From positions 1 through 25,039 of the forward strand of contig LUCW03000698.1 of the NCBI GenBank assembly GCA_001586965.3: a DNA stretch of 25,039 nt. Reading direction: 5' to 3'. Both the position numbers and the translations under genes were made by a program. How positions within the stretch are numbered: the first letter of the stretch is position 1; each line of letters opens with the position of its first letter. The notes beneath the pieces were generated by a model that saw nothing but the letters and a program-made list of their open reading frames with translations, ran no database searches and was not told the DNA's origin. Positions 1 to 9,197 of the stretch are shown in pieces. Source of the stretch: Sphaeroforma sirkka (taxonomy: Eukaryota > Opisthokonta > Ichthyosporea > Ichthyophonida).

Positions 1-396
1 CACTTGCCTAATTTGTAAATAGACATAATAACGTAAGTCACGTTAATACATTAGCTGATATAAATAAAAGTTCCATCTGAAGAAAAGTTAAAAAAAAAGA
101 GAAAAAAGACTTATTGGATTTTGGAGATTGGCGGGAGGACCAAAATCTATAAGTAGTAGTTCGGAGATTATAAAATTTAGTTTATAATATCCTACATCTA
201 CTAATGTCTCAAATAGGTCCAAGTAGATGAGTCATACCAAATACTCAGGCTATTGGAGCCATCAAAGTGAATTTAGAACACTTTGGAAATATTGGAAAAA
301 GAGCTTGTACTAAATTATTTAAAATACAAATAAAAACCAATGTATTATCTCAATTGATCTTGATATTTTAGACTGACCGGAGGCCGTATTTCTACA
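1..396 (-). repeat. 3' LTR of copy 1, partial
   Basis: The sequence from position 1 to TCTACA at 391-396 matches 7063-7456, the distal two thirds of the other LTR of this element. It ends in TACA, the complement of the TGTA terminus. The rest of the LTR and its target-site duplication lie outside the window. In the element's sense this is the 3' LTR, because the pol reading frame points into it. Confidence 0.92.
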
Positions 397-524
397 TAGC
401 CCCAGTAGCTTTTAGAACTACGAACGTACGTTAAGATACGATCTAGTTGGTAAAGCGAAAACCAAAGTAAAAACGGTTTCGGTCATGACTTATCAGTAGT
501 AAGTATGTGCCTATATGTACGAGT
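397..524 (-). other. Pol-LTR spacer with weak polypurine tract, copy 1
   Basis: This 128-nt non-coding stretch lies between the inferred pol stop (525-527) and the 3' LTR. Next to the LTR the minus strand reads CTACTGGGGCTA; copy 2 has one more G. This short G-run is the only candidate polypurine tract for plus-strand priming, and it is weak because pyrimidines interrupt it. Confidence 0.4.
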
Positions 525-3500
525 TCAAGACTCATGTTGTACTCTATGTCGTTTAGTATTTGGTCAGTAACCATTTCCGATGTAGGCGCCTTACGTTTAT
601 TATTTGGTAAGGTAATAGCCAAAGGCTGTTCTTCATTAGTAAGTAAGTTTGAACAATTTTCTGCACTGTTGGTAAGCAGATCAGAAAGTTTAGTCACGTA
701 GGAAGTAGGTGGCAAATAAGGAATTTCAGATCCGTCAGGGTTTGTAGTCACCTGAGGAAACCCTTTTCGTTTATCTCGTGTGTTCTTATGTAAACGCTTA
801 TTCCATTTCTTATTAAAGATACGAAGAAAGTCGCGAGATTCACGAAATGCATCGGAGGTTAGCCAAGCTACTGTCCCATCCATGAAACGGGTCTTGTAGT
901 AAGTGTAACCGTCTTCGGATGTTTTATCAATTATATCTTTGACTTGTGACTCCATAACTGGTACATCAGAATCAAATGAGCGAGCGAATGAGAGTTCGGA
1001 GGTAGGGATACGGTGAGTGCCTAGATTGGTTGCGCTAGTACCATCAATGTTATTCACTTCGTAAGTATCACTCTTCTCATCATGGTAGGAAATAACAAAA
1101 GGTCCTATCGTCTTAGAAGAGAGTTCGGTAACGTTGGCGTTTCGATTTATAATGTTAACGTAATCGCCGACTTTGAACTGAACAATGTTCTTAGTGTTAT
1201 TCCATCGGTCATACGCTTTAAGTAGGACGCGATTCTTGTGCTCAGTAAACAGGGGTAAACAACGTTCTGCATATGCTCGATCTTTTGTAGCCACGGGGTA
1301 GCGTGTTTCTCGGGCGCAGTTTTATCAAACGTTGCTTGTAATTCACTATAGCGGCCAAAGAAATAGTGAAACAGGAGTGTTCCAGTTTGAGGATTCATGC
1401 AGTTATTCATTTGAGTCTGAACCCATTTCAAATGATAAGGCCACATATCCTCAACGTCGTCTAGTGCGGTACGCAAGAGTTTCTTAAGTTCTCTATGACG
1501 TGTCTCATTTGCACCCTGCGTTTGAGGTTTGTAAAGGAACACCACGCCTATGGGTCATGCCTGATACAGTATAAGTGCCTCCATTACGTCGGTACAAAAC
1601 TCACTACCGTTATCAGAACATAGTACTCGGGGAAACCGAAGTCATTAAAGACGTGATAGCATAATTCTGCCACTGTTTGTGGACGTTTGTTCGGTATTGC
1701 ATAAAGCAAGTTATAGCCCGAAGCCACACATAAGAAATGACAGATATATACATCGCCAGTATGCTTGGATCGCGGGAGTTTAACCAAATCGACTATGACT
1801 CGGCGCATCGGTTGGTCTTCTGTCACACTTTTAGGGGTGCCCAACCGTATCGCTTGATCTGGTTCTTTTCACAATCAGTACAGCGTCGGTATACTTCACG
1901 TATGGTTTCTTTCAGCGCCGGGTGATCAAGCCCTGCACGAATAGCCATTTTATAAGTATGCTCATATGCTCGATGCGTTAAATTATGTATAATTTTAACT
2001 CTACTTTCGAGCTCCTCTAAGTCAGTCAGATTCTGCGTAACGCTGGCTGGATGAACCATAGTCCTGTTGGAAAGGGCAACCTAGTATCAGGAGGGGTAGA
2101 GTCCTGAGATACATAATTGACAACATTGGATTGTTGAAGTATCTTCTTCAGTTGTTTCGCAACTCCTGGCTGTTCTTTAAGCAGCGCTTTAAGTAGTTGA
2201 GTGCGAGCTTCAGGTTCTCTTAGAGTTTTGAGTCTTTGATCCATGGCCTTAGCTAGTTCCATGTTTTTTTTACGATCTAATGCCGTTTCAATCGGCATTA
2301 CCTCGACTACAATCTTGTTGGGTGCATGTGTTGTACGAGTCTTGAGCTTTTGTTCAAACTCTTTAGACTCCTCTAGTTTAGCTAAGAATTCGGTTGAGGG
2401 TTTCCACTTAGTGGTACCTGCAGGACCGATGCGACAAACAATGGTGTGTTTCCAAGGCGTCTTCTTAATAGAATAGGATCCCTGATACAAGAACGTGTCG
2501 GTTTCACGGTCGACATAAATAGGTTCGTCTTGAATCATATTAATTAAATCACGTATCCATGGGTCGGAGTTACGTAAGGGACAACACAGCGTAATGGTAG
2601 ATTTAGTAATATTAACATAATTTAACAACTGTGCGATAAGTTGACAAGGTGGGTTAGCCCACGCATTATGCTTTGATAAGTCAAGCTGAAATGCATCACC
2701 TTTAGGATGAGTCAACGACCTATATTCAGAAACCTGTTTGTTATGTTCTGCGGCGAACATATCAACAGTAAATGGACCCCATCGTGATTGAGCGAGGTTA
2801 AACCATTTCTTATTTAGCATCCAATCGGTTGCTAATAACTCTTTGACTGTTTTCTGGTAGTCGGGCACAAGTCGAGAGAGCATGTCAGGAAGATGGTTAT
2901 GTATTCCTGGAATGTGTGTTATATTAAAAGCGAACTTGGCAATAATGTCATGCCAGCGGCTCACCAACTGTGAATCAGGGTTCATATCTTTTAAGTATGT
3001 TAAAGACTTTTGATCACAGGCGACAGTAAAGTAACTTCCATAAAGGTAGTCTTTAAACTGTCTTAGCGCAGTAACTATAGCAAGGAGCTCTTGTTTAACG
3101 GTAGGGTAATTCCGTTGACTCTTATTATAACTCTTGCTAAAGAATTGTATGTAGCGCGGTTTACCATTTATCGTTTGGTAAAGCACTCCACCTACCGCTC
3201 GATCTGAAGCGTCGGTTGCTACTTGGAATGGGACACCATCCACAGGGTACTGCATGATGGGTGCGTCCATTACTTTACTTTTGACTAGTTTAAATGCATC
3301 ATCACATTCTTTAGTCAAAGCTTTCCCAAAGGTCCTTTGTGCAGCCGTAGGTGACTGAAAGGCTTTAAGTAATGAGAAAGATGCGGTACCGAATCCGAGA
3401 AGAAGTTAACAAACCCACACACAGAGTTCACATCTCTTCCAGTAATTGGTGTTGATAAATCCAACAGAAACTGTTTCTTGCCAGGATCAATTTCTACCCC

Positions 3501-4743
3501 TGCTGCAGATACTTTGTAGCCAAGTAAGTGTATAGTATCTTTAGCAAAAAGAACACTTGTCTTCGTTAATCTTAAGTTTAGCATGATTAAGTCGCTTTAA
3601 GACTTCTTTAACGAGTTTAGCATGTTCATGTGCTGTCTTTGTAAAGATAACTATATCATCTAAATAGACTGATACGTTATACGACAGGTCCGCAAATAGT
3701 TCCATCATAACTTGTTGGAAGAAAGAAGGTAACATGTGTAAGCCTTCAGGTGCACCTTTAAACTGGTACTTCTTACCTTGCCAAGTAAAGGAAAAGTATT
3801 TCCTATGAGGCTCATATATCTGTAGTTGATGGAATGCAGCTTTTAAGTCTATCTTGGAAAAGATAGTCGCACCCTCCATTTTGCGTAGTATCTCGCTTAT
3901 CTTAGGTAAGGGAAAACTATGTTGCGGAATTAGTTTGTTGATTGGCGACAGGTCTAGTACTACTCTTGTTTTACTAAACGTTCCATCAGATTTATATTGA
4001 TCGACCGCTAAGAGAGCTAAGTTAACTGGGGTTGCATCATAATTGATTTCAATTAGACCCTGTTTTAACCAATCTTCGATTTGGGTTTTGACAACGTCTT
4101 TGTGTCTCCAACTCACGTAGTTATGTGAAGGACACTTTAACTTAGAGAAGTCGACGTTTGTTAAGTCAAGTCTAACGTACCCATTAGAGAACTTAAACAT
4201 ACACCAGTCAGTTATTGCAATCTTCCTGTTTTGTATAATTAAGTCCATAATTATATCGGTGAAGTGCGGAATCATATCCTTTGCTTCACCTTCCGGAGGT
4301 TTAGGTATCTTTAACATATTATCATCTGACTGATCTTTATTCGGGTCTAGCCCATTAGGCAGACCAGTGAGTGTTATACCTAAACTGAGAAGATCAGTCA
4401 TACCTATAATTAAATCGTATTTCTGAGACATGTCAGTAACGATTAGGTGAGTCTTCACTTCTCTTCTATCTGACAGCATTATGTGTGCATAGTCAATGGC
4501 TTGTTCGCAAGTAGTAACTTTGCCATTTCCCAAGATTAAATCAGTTGTTTCGTTATGGACAGCCATATCTGTAGCGTAGGCTACTCGGCATGAGATAGCA
4601 GAGACTTCAGCCCCTGGATCAAATAGTGCCATAACTTTTTCTCCATTTACGAAAACTGTTTGAAAGATACGTTCATCTCCTTTGGTATAGATTTTATTGA
4701 ACATTTTCTCATAATCTTGCTCTAGTGCGCACATATGGTACTG
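525..4743 (-). pseudogene. pol: pol polyprotein of copy 1 (PR-RT-RH-MT-like-IN), frameshifted
   Basis: Domains in order along the minus strand: an aspartic protease-like motif DPGAE at 4606-4620 with the flap-side motif DLIIGM; reverse transcriptase with KIDLKAAF and YLDD (residues 294-301 and 357-360 from the Met at 4734); RNase H with its acidic residues in TDAS, KQELLA, CDQKSL and LPDMLSR (about 3214-2880); a methyltransferase-like segment (2539-2823); an integrase HHCC finger (about 2000-1850); and the integrase core. A GPF motif (about 1097-1174) and a chromodomain-like segment (797-955) follow. The frame is broken near 564, 1241, 1533, 1566, 1829, 2079, 3316 and 3547, all single-nucleotide differences from copy 2. 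A further frame change at 1629-1635 is shared with copy 2. Gag ends at an in-frame UGA directly upstream (4744-4746). In copy 1 the tail frame is shifted, so the last open frame runs on to 443. Confidence 0.9.
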
Positions 4744-6778
4744 TCAGTGCTTAACTTGGACGTCGGGTAAGTCCTTGCAATCCTCTTTGTGCCAACCGTT
4801 AGTACCCTTGCAAGTAGCACACTCTTTCATATAGTGTCCAAAATCTGGCTTGCCTGGTGCACACTTAACAGGGTCGTGTCTACCATTCCACTTGCCATTA
4901 CGTTTTGTGAGGTTGTAACCACACTTCTTGCAAGGCGCTCTCACCTTCTTATCACCTTTCGGTTCGGTAGAAGTAGAGCCAGTACCCCTCCAGTAGTAGT
5001 GCGAGGTTTTTTAGTACTACGCGCAGTATTAGTCTCTACTGCGTTTCGCTTAGTGGGCTGGGTGTAGCTCGTGGTACTAAGTACTCTAGTAGAGGAATTG
5101 GTATGCTTGTGTACTATCTTCTCAAAGACAGACCAAGGCATAGATCGCAAATCACCATAGGCGATGATGTCATCATTGACTTTCTTAAAGAGGTTAGCTC
5201 CCAGAGTCTCCATCATCTGACAAATTAATAAATATTCGCCAGTATAGGTACGACCACCCATCCGAGTATTCATATGTGTCATATGAGCTAGAGCACCTCG
5301 AATAGTGGTATCGTTCGCAAAGAACTTGCGAGACTCTAGAAGTTCACGGTCACGTGCATCTCAAAAAAAAGGTGTTAAGTATATTATCACGCAACTGGTG
5401 CCAGGGTAGGGCTTTCCAGTTGGGCTCATGACCTTCAAGATAGTTCGCCATTCACCTGGCTCACAGAAATGAATAAAGGCATTCATCATCTGCTTATCCC
5501 TAAGGCTGGCAGACTCCTTAAGTTGGTCGAAGGCCTTCAGTGTCTCCACTGTACTCTCATTAGTAGAGAAATCGACCTCAGCCTGCGCGTTACCTAGCTG
5601 CTTTATAAAGCTTGGTTCTAAGTGTTCACGAGGCTCATGCTCAGTGCTACGGGCTGCTAGTGCCAAGATGGTGTCTATTTCCTTTCTCTTGTTATCGATT
5701 AGATAGCGAATGTTATCCGCTTTCCTATCGTCAAGGTCAGAGTCATTCAATAGACGGTCCTCAAGGACTTGCATACCAGAGCGTAATAGCCTGAGACGAG
5801 TATGTCTGGTTCTCACTTCCTCATCCTCAGGATTAGAGCGGGAACTCTCTAACGAGGTACTGGTGTAGCGATTGCCAAAATCGTGATTACCAGGGTTAGT
5901 TGGCAAATGAGGGTCGATATTACGAGGATGGTAAGCCTCATCGAGTTCCATACGATCATATCCTCTGACAGGGTTAGGTTTGTCAAGAGGATGGTCGATG
6001 GTAGCATCAGAGCTATAGAGATTAAATTTTGAAATATTTCTCTCTCGCCAGTGGTAACTGGCTTAGTGGTAAACATACTGGCTGGTAAACCAGTAGGTCT
6101 CGGGTTCGAAACCCGGCCCGAATTTTTTTTCTTCTTCGGTATAGGAAGAATATCAGCCAAGTGGGACACGATAGAGGGGTCCACAACTGCTGCTGCCGCT
6201 AGCTCCTTCAAGAGCGCTTCAGTGCGGTTCAATTGGCGTCGAGATTGAGAGGATCCAACCACTCGTTGTCGAGTTATGGCGTCCTCAGCTTCGGCCCCAA
6301 GATTTGAGCTGAATGGAATGGCTTCTCCATCGATGGCGAAACCGAAATTTTCGGACAGGTCCAATACTTCCTTTTCACGCCGGATTTGTGCTGGAGTGTC
6401 CTTTAGATGTGGAGTTATAATGCCCCCCCGACATTCGTATCCACGAATTTTCCAGCCTTTCGACATTTATCCCCAATATTTGACGGCACGTGGTCAGGGG
6501 GGCAAGCTGGGGTCCTGAGCTTCACTCCTAGGTGATACACGGACGCTGGCGAGCCTTTCCGCGGTAGTAGATACCTCTTCTTCCAAGGCTTTAGGATCCG
6601 ACGAGTCATCCTCAGAATAATCCTCTGTACCAACCTCAGAATTTGCTTCCCCAACAGTATCCTCGGCAGGCTCAACTCCAGACAGGCTAGGTGTTTCCAC
6701 AGGGACCTCAGGAACCTCGGCAGGCTTAGCAGGCTTAGAGCTAGCGGCTCCCTTGCCTTTAGAAGTACCCTTAGCCAT
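4744..6778 (-). pseudogene. gag: gag of copy 1, frameshifted
   Basis: Gag starts at ATG 6776-6778 with a Lys/Ala/Pro-rich and then acidic N-terminus. In the same frame come a UGA (6494-6496), eight codons, a UAA (6467-6469) and an ATG (6464-6466). The capsid-like region is helical and charged (about 5000-5950). The C-terminus is a nucleocapsid-like region with two Cys/His clusters (4744-4944). Relative to copy 2 the frame is broken near 6040 (one T lost), 5429 (one G lost), 5361-5372 (T-run) and 4985-4988 (C4, where the frame needs C5). The coding region contains an antisense tRNA-like sequence at 6047-6130. Gag proteins diverge fast, so the assignment rests on position, the zinc-knuckle-like end and the conserved frame in two copies. 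It ends with UGA in frame with pol. Confidence 0.8.
6047..6130 (+). pseudogene. tRNA-Thr(GGU)-like sequence inside gag, copy 1
   Basis: On the plus strand there is an A-box-like TGGCTTAGTGG (6059-6069) and a B box GGTTCGAAACC (6103-6113). A T-arm folds as TCGGG / TTCGAAA / CCCGG, and an anticodon-like hairpin TACTGG...CCAGTA has the loop triplet GGT (6084-6086). Eight T's follow (6123-6130), a possible Pol III terminator. The anticodon stem is one base short of the usual tRNA-Thr form, giving an 8-nt loop. No 5' acceptor strand pairs with CCCGAAT; instead the 5' side forms a hairpin GCCAGT-GGTA-ACTGGC. It is thus a degenerate tRNA or the head of a tRNA-derived SINE. On the minus strand it is translated as part of gag. 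Confidence 0.7.
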
Positions 6779-6858
6779 AGTATTTGCTGGATAGTAAATC
6801 GATGTCAGACAGTCTAGAAGCAGTACACTACTGTAACTACTAAATAACTGAAAAAATA
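6779..6858 (-). other. Leader between 5' LTR and gag, copy 1; no clear primer-binding site
   Basis: This 80-nt stretch separates the 5' LTR from the gag ATG. Read on the minus strand from the LTR edge it begins TATTTTTTCAGTTATTTAG. A standard primer-binding site would start with TGG within a few bases of the LTR; none is present anywhere in the leader. The same holds in copy 2 (16138-16216). Confidence 0.6.
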
Positions 6859-7456
6859 TGTAAACTTCGATGGAAATTACTAGGTTTCAAACTATATTAA
6901 ACTAAAATACAATTTAGTCAGTTAGGATTTAGCAGTGGTAGCTTGTGTAAGAATGATCGGGACTGCCTCTTGTTAAGAGCCTAAATATCCTCGATCACAC
7001 AGGGCGTACCTCTAGCTGTTCTTTATTGAATAATTTTCACTAGAAGTACTAAGTGTTCATGACCACTTGCCTAATTTGTAAATAGACATAATAACGTAAG
7101 TCACGTTAATACATTAGCTGATATAAATAAAGTTCCATCTGAAGAAAAGTTAAAAAAAAAAAAAAAAAGACTTATTGGATTTTGGAGATTGGCGGGAGGA
7201 CCAAAATCTATAAGTAGTAGTTCGGAGATTATAAAATTTAGTTTATAATATCCTACATCTACTAATGTCTCAAATAGGTCCAAGTAGATGAGTCATACCA
7301 AATACTCAGGCTATTGGAGCCATCAAAGTGAATTTAGAACACTTTGGAAATATTGGAAAAAGAGCTTGTACTAAATTATTTAAAATACAAATAAAACCAA
7401 TGTATTATCTCAATTGATCTTGATATTTTAGACTGACCGGAGGCCGTATTTCTACA
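6859..7456 (-). repeat. 5' LTR of copy 1 (598 bp)
   Basis: The LTR is bounded by TGTA (6859-6862) and TACA (7453-7456), a 4-bp terminal inverted repeat containing the canonical TG/CA. It matches the LTRs at 1-396, 9198-9791 and 16217-16814. In element sense it contains AATAAA (complement of 7022-7027), a plausible polyadenylation signal, and an A/T homopolymer of variable length near 7152-7168. Outside it the flank reads CCTTAG; the partner flank is off the window, so a target-site duplication cannot be tested. Confidence 0.93.
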
Positions 7457-8598
7457 CCTTAGACACAATTACTAGGTGGAACCTGGTCGGTCCGCAGCTG
7501 AGAAAGCTGAGGCCGTGACCACTCTTGCGGTGCCTTATTTAACTGAATTGGTAGACTGTAAGAGCGGTGACTCAAGCTTAACCTTTTCTGATAGACGTTC
7601 TCTGAGCAACTAGCACGCCTACCAACTGACGTCGCGGTCTACAATCGCCTCATATATCGCCGCTTGCTCCTCCTGAAACAACTATTGCATGGATAGAAGC
7701 TCGTGTACCCCGCCAACAGACATATTCAGCCTGAATTTCTCCATAATGGTAGGGTTTTCACCCACCACTGTACTCACACAGCGGCCAATCACTCACCTCG
7801 GATGAGGACAGCTGGGTGGGTTCGTCTGCTGAACCGATTGGGTTTTGACAAGGTGCGCCCGGCGGGGCAGGTTCCAAGCTAACCCTCGCATCCTCCGGCA
7901 ACTCAGCACAGATGCCTCGTCAACAAGTAGGGAAGAAAGCGACCCACCATCACACATACGAGATTCCCCGCAACACATGAGACCACCAATCTACAAATTA
8001 AGCATTCCATATGGGCGGCCCGCAAACCCTAGACGTCGCAAAAACAGCCGAGGCAGAAGCTTGAGGTTTACATTAAAATCATTCCTGATCAATCCAATGA
8101 GCAAACAATATAACGGTGCAGGCAAGGACTTTTAATGCCTATGTACGTGCCTTCCAGCGGTGGTATCATATTTCATACTCTGCACTAACCCATTCCGCGG
8201 CACTACACGGCGCAGATCCGATCTGTACCACAGAGGTGGGTACTCTACTTAGTAGGTCAGCAAGCGAATATATGCAACATTCGATAGTAACAGTATTTTG
8301 TCAACACCGACCTGAACTGACTCAGCGCCTATCTTCCATTGTCGACTCACTTGGCCCAAGCTTCAAACGGGAATTTACTGACCACTTCTTCCCATCAATC
8401 TTTCCTGAACCACTACAGTGACTATGAGAGCCATACCATATGTTCATACATTGTAACATACATACTTGTCATATTTGAAATAAATAAAATTATCCCTATA
8501 GGCATATCAACCAGCACGCTGTAGAATATAAGAAACCACGTAGCACCAGCCCACACGGATACGATTATGACTGCAGTTGTACTCATAAAGGATCGAAG
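7457..8598. other. Unassigned DNA between retroelements
   Basis: This 1.14-kb stretch is richer in G+C than the LTRs and has no LTR similarity. Two overlapping plus-strand open frames exist (7845-8135 and 8116-8421). The second reads to a stop at 8419-8421 with a composition that could be protein, but I recognise no family or motif in it. It may be a fragment of an older gene or transposon split by the insertions. No tRNA, rRNA or repeat array was seen. Confidence 0.4.
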
Positions 8599-9162
8599 TG
8601 TAAACTTCGATGGATATTTCTATGTTTTGAACTATGTTATAAAAACTAAGATGCAATTTAAGAATATCGGGATTTCCTCTTGGTAAGAGCCTTAATTTCT
8701 TCGATGACACATGACGTACCTCTAGCTGTTCTTTATTGAATAATTTTCACTAGAAGTACTAAGTGTTCATGACCACATGTCTAATTCGTAGAAAGACATA
8801 AGAGCGTAAGTCAAGTTAATACATTAGCTAATATAAATAAAGTTTCATCTGAAGAAAAGTTTAAAAAAGAAAAAGATTTATTGGATTTTGGAGATTGGTG
8901 GAAAGACCAAAATCTGTAAGTAGTAGTCCAGAGATTATAAAATTTAGTTTATAATATCCTACATCTACTATCGTCTCAAATAGGTCCAAGTAAATGAGTC
9001 ATACCAAATACTCAGGCTATTGGAGCCATCAAAGTGAATTTAGAACACTTTGTAATTATTGGAAAAAGAACTTGTACTAAAAAATTTTAAGTACAAATAA
9101 AAACCAAAGTGTTATCTCATTTTATCGTGATATTTTATAAGGACCATAGGCCGTATTCTACA
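8599..9162 (-). repeat. Solo LTR, older subfamily (564 bp)
   Basis: It starts TGTAAACTTCGATGG and ends CTACA, in the same orientation as copies 1 and 2. It differs from their LTRs at many positions and lacks about 40 nt present near their start, the region equivalent to 6920-6960. It shares variants with the inverted solo LTR at 17588-18187 (GGATATTTCTATGTTTT, TTGGTAAGAGCCTTA, CTATCGTCTCAAAT). No internal region accompanies it. The flanking bases GAAG and ACTG do not form a target-site duplication. Confidence 0.88.
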
Positions 9163-9197
9163 ACTGTAAATGCATCTCCGGCTCACGTACTACCTCC
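9163..9197. other. 35-bp spacer between solo LTR and copy 2
   Basis: This short non-repeat sequence separates two same-oriented LTRs. It shows that copy 2 inserted beside, not inside, the older LTR. No motif was recognised. Confidence 0.5.

Larger units (their letters stand above)
1..7456 (-). mobile_element. Ty3/gypsy-like LTR retrotransposon, copy 1 (cut by window edge)
   Basis: This is an LTR retrotransposon read on the minus strand. Its 5' LTR is 6859-7456, gag is 4744-6778, pol is 525-4743, and the 3' LTR runs from 396 to the left window edge. The order protease, RT, RNase H, integrase places it in the Ty3/gypsy class. Compared base by base with copy 2 (9198-16814), it carries about twelve private 1-2 nt indels in coding sequence, for example near 564, 1241, 1533, 1566, 1829, 2079, 3316, 3547, 4986, 5364, 5429 and 6040. 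It is therefore non-autonomous as sequenced. Its two LTRs share variants that differ from those of copy 2 (GTTCCATC, AGGTCCAAG), so the two copies look like separate insertions rather than a simple segmental duplication. Confidence 0.93.

Noticed and set aside
5612..5794. Plus-strand open frames opposite gag and pol (also 2243-2476, 4789-5067, 14326-14709, 15017-15199)
   Set aside because: They mirror minus-strand coding sequence and vary with its indels. No motif supports them.
6047..6130. A functional tRNA-Thr gene
   Set aside because: The anticodon stem lacks a base, the D-stem is poor and no 5' acceptor strand pairs with the 3' one.
6051..6248. Plus-strand open frame over the tRNA-like segment
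   Set aside because: It translates a tRNA-like sequence and poly-T; it is a by-product of the structure.
7845..8421. Two overlapping plus-strand open frames between copy 1 and the solo LTR
   Set aside because: A weak resemblance of the second to the N-terminus of a tyrosine recombinase was considered, but no catalytic residues are present. Kept only as unassigned DNA.
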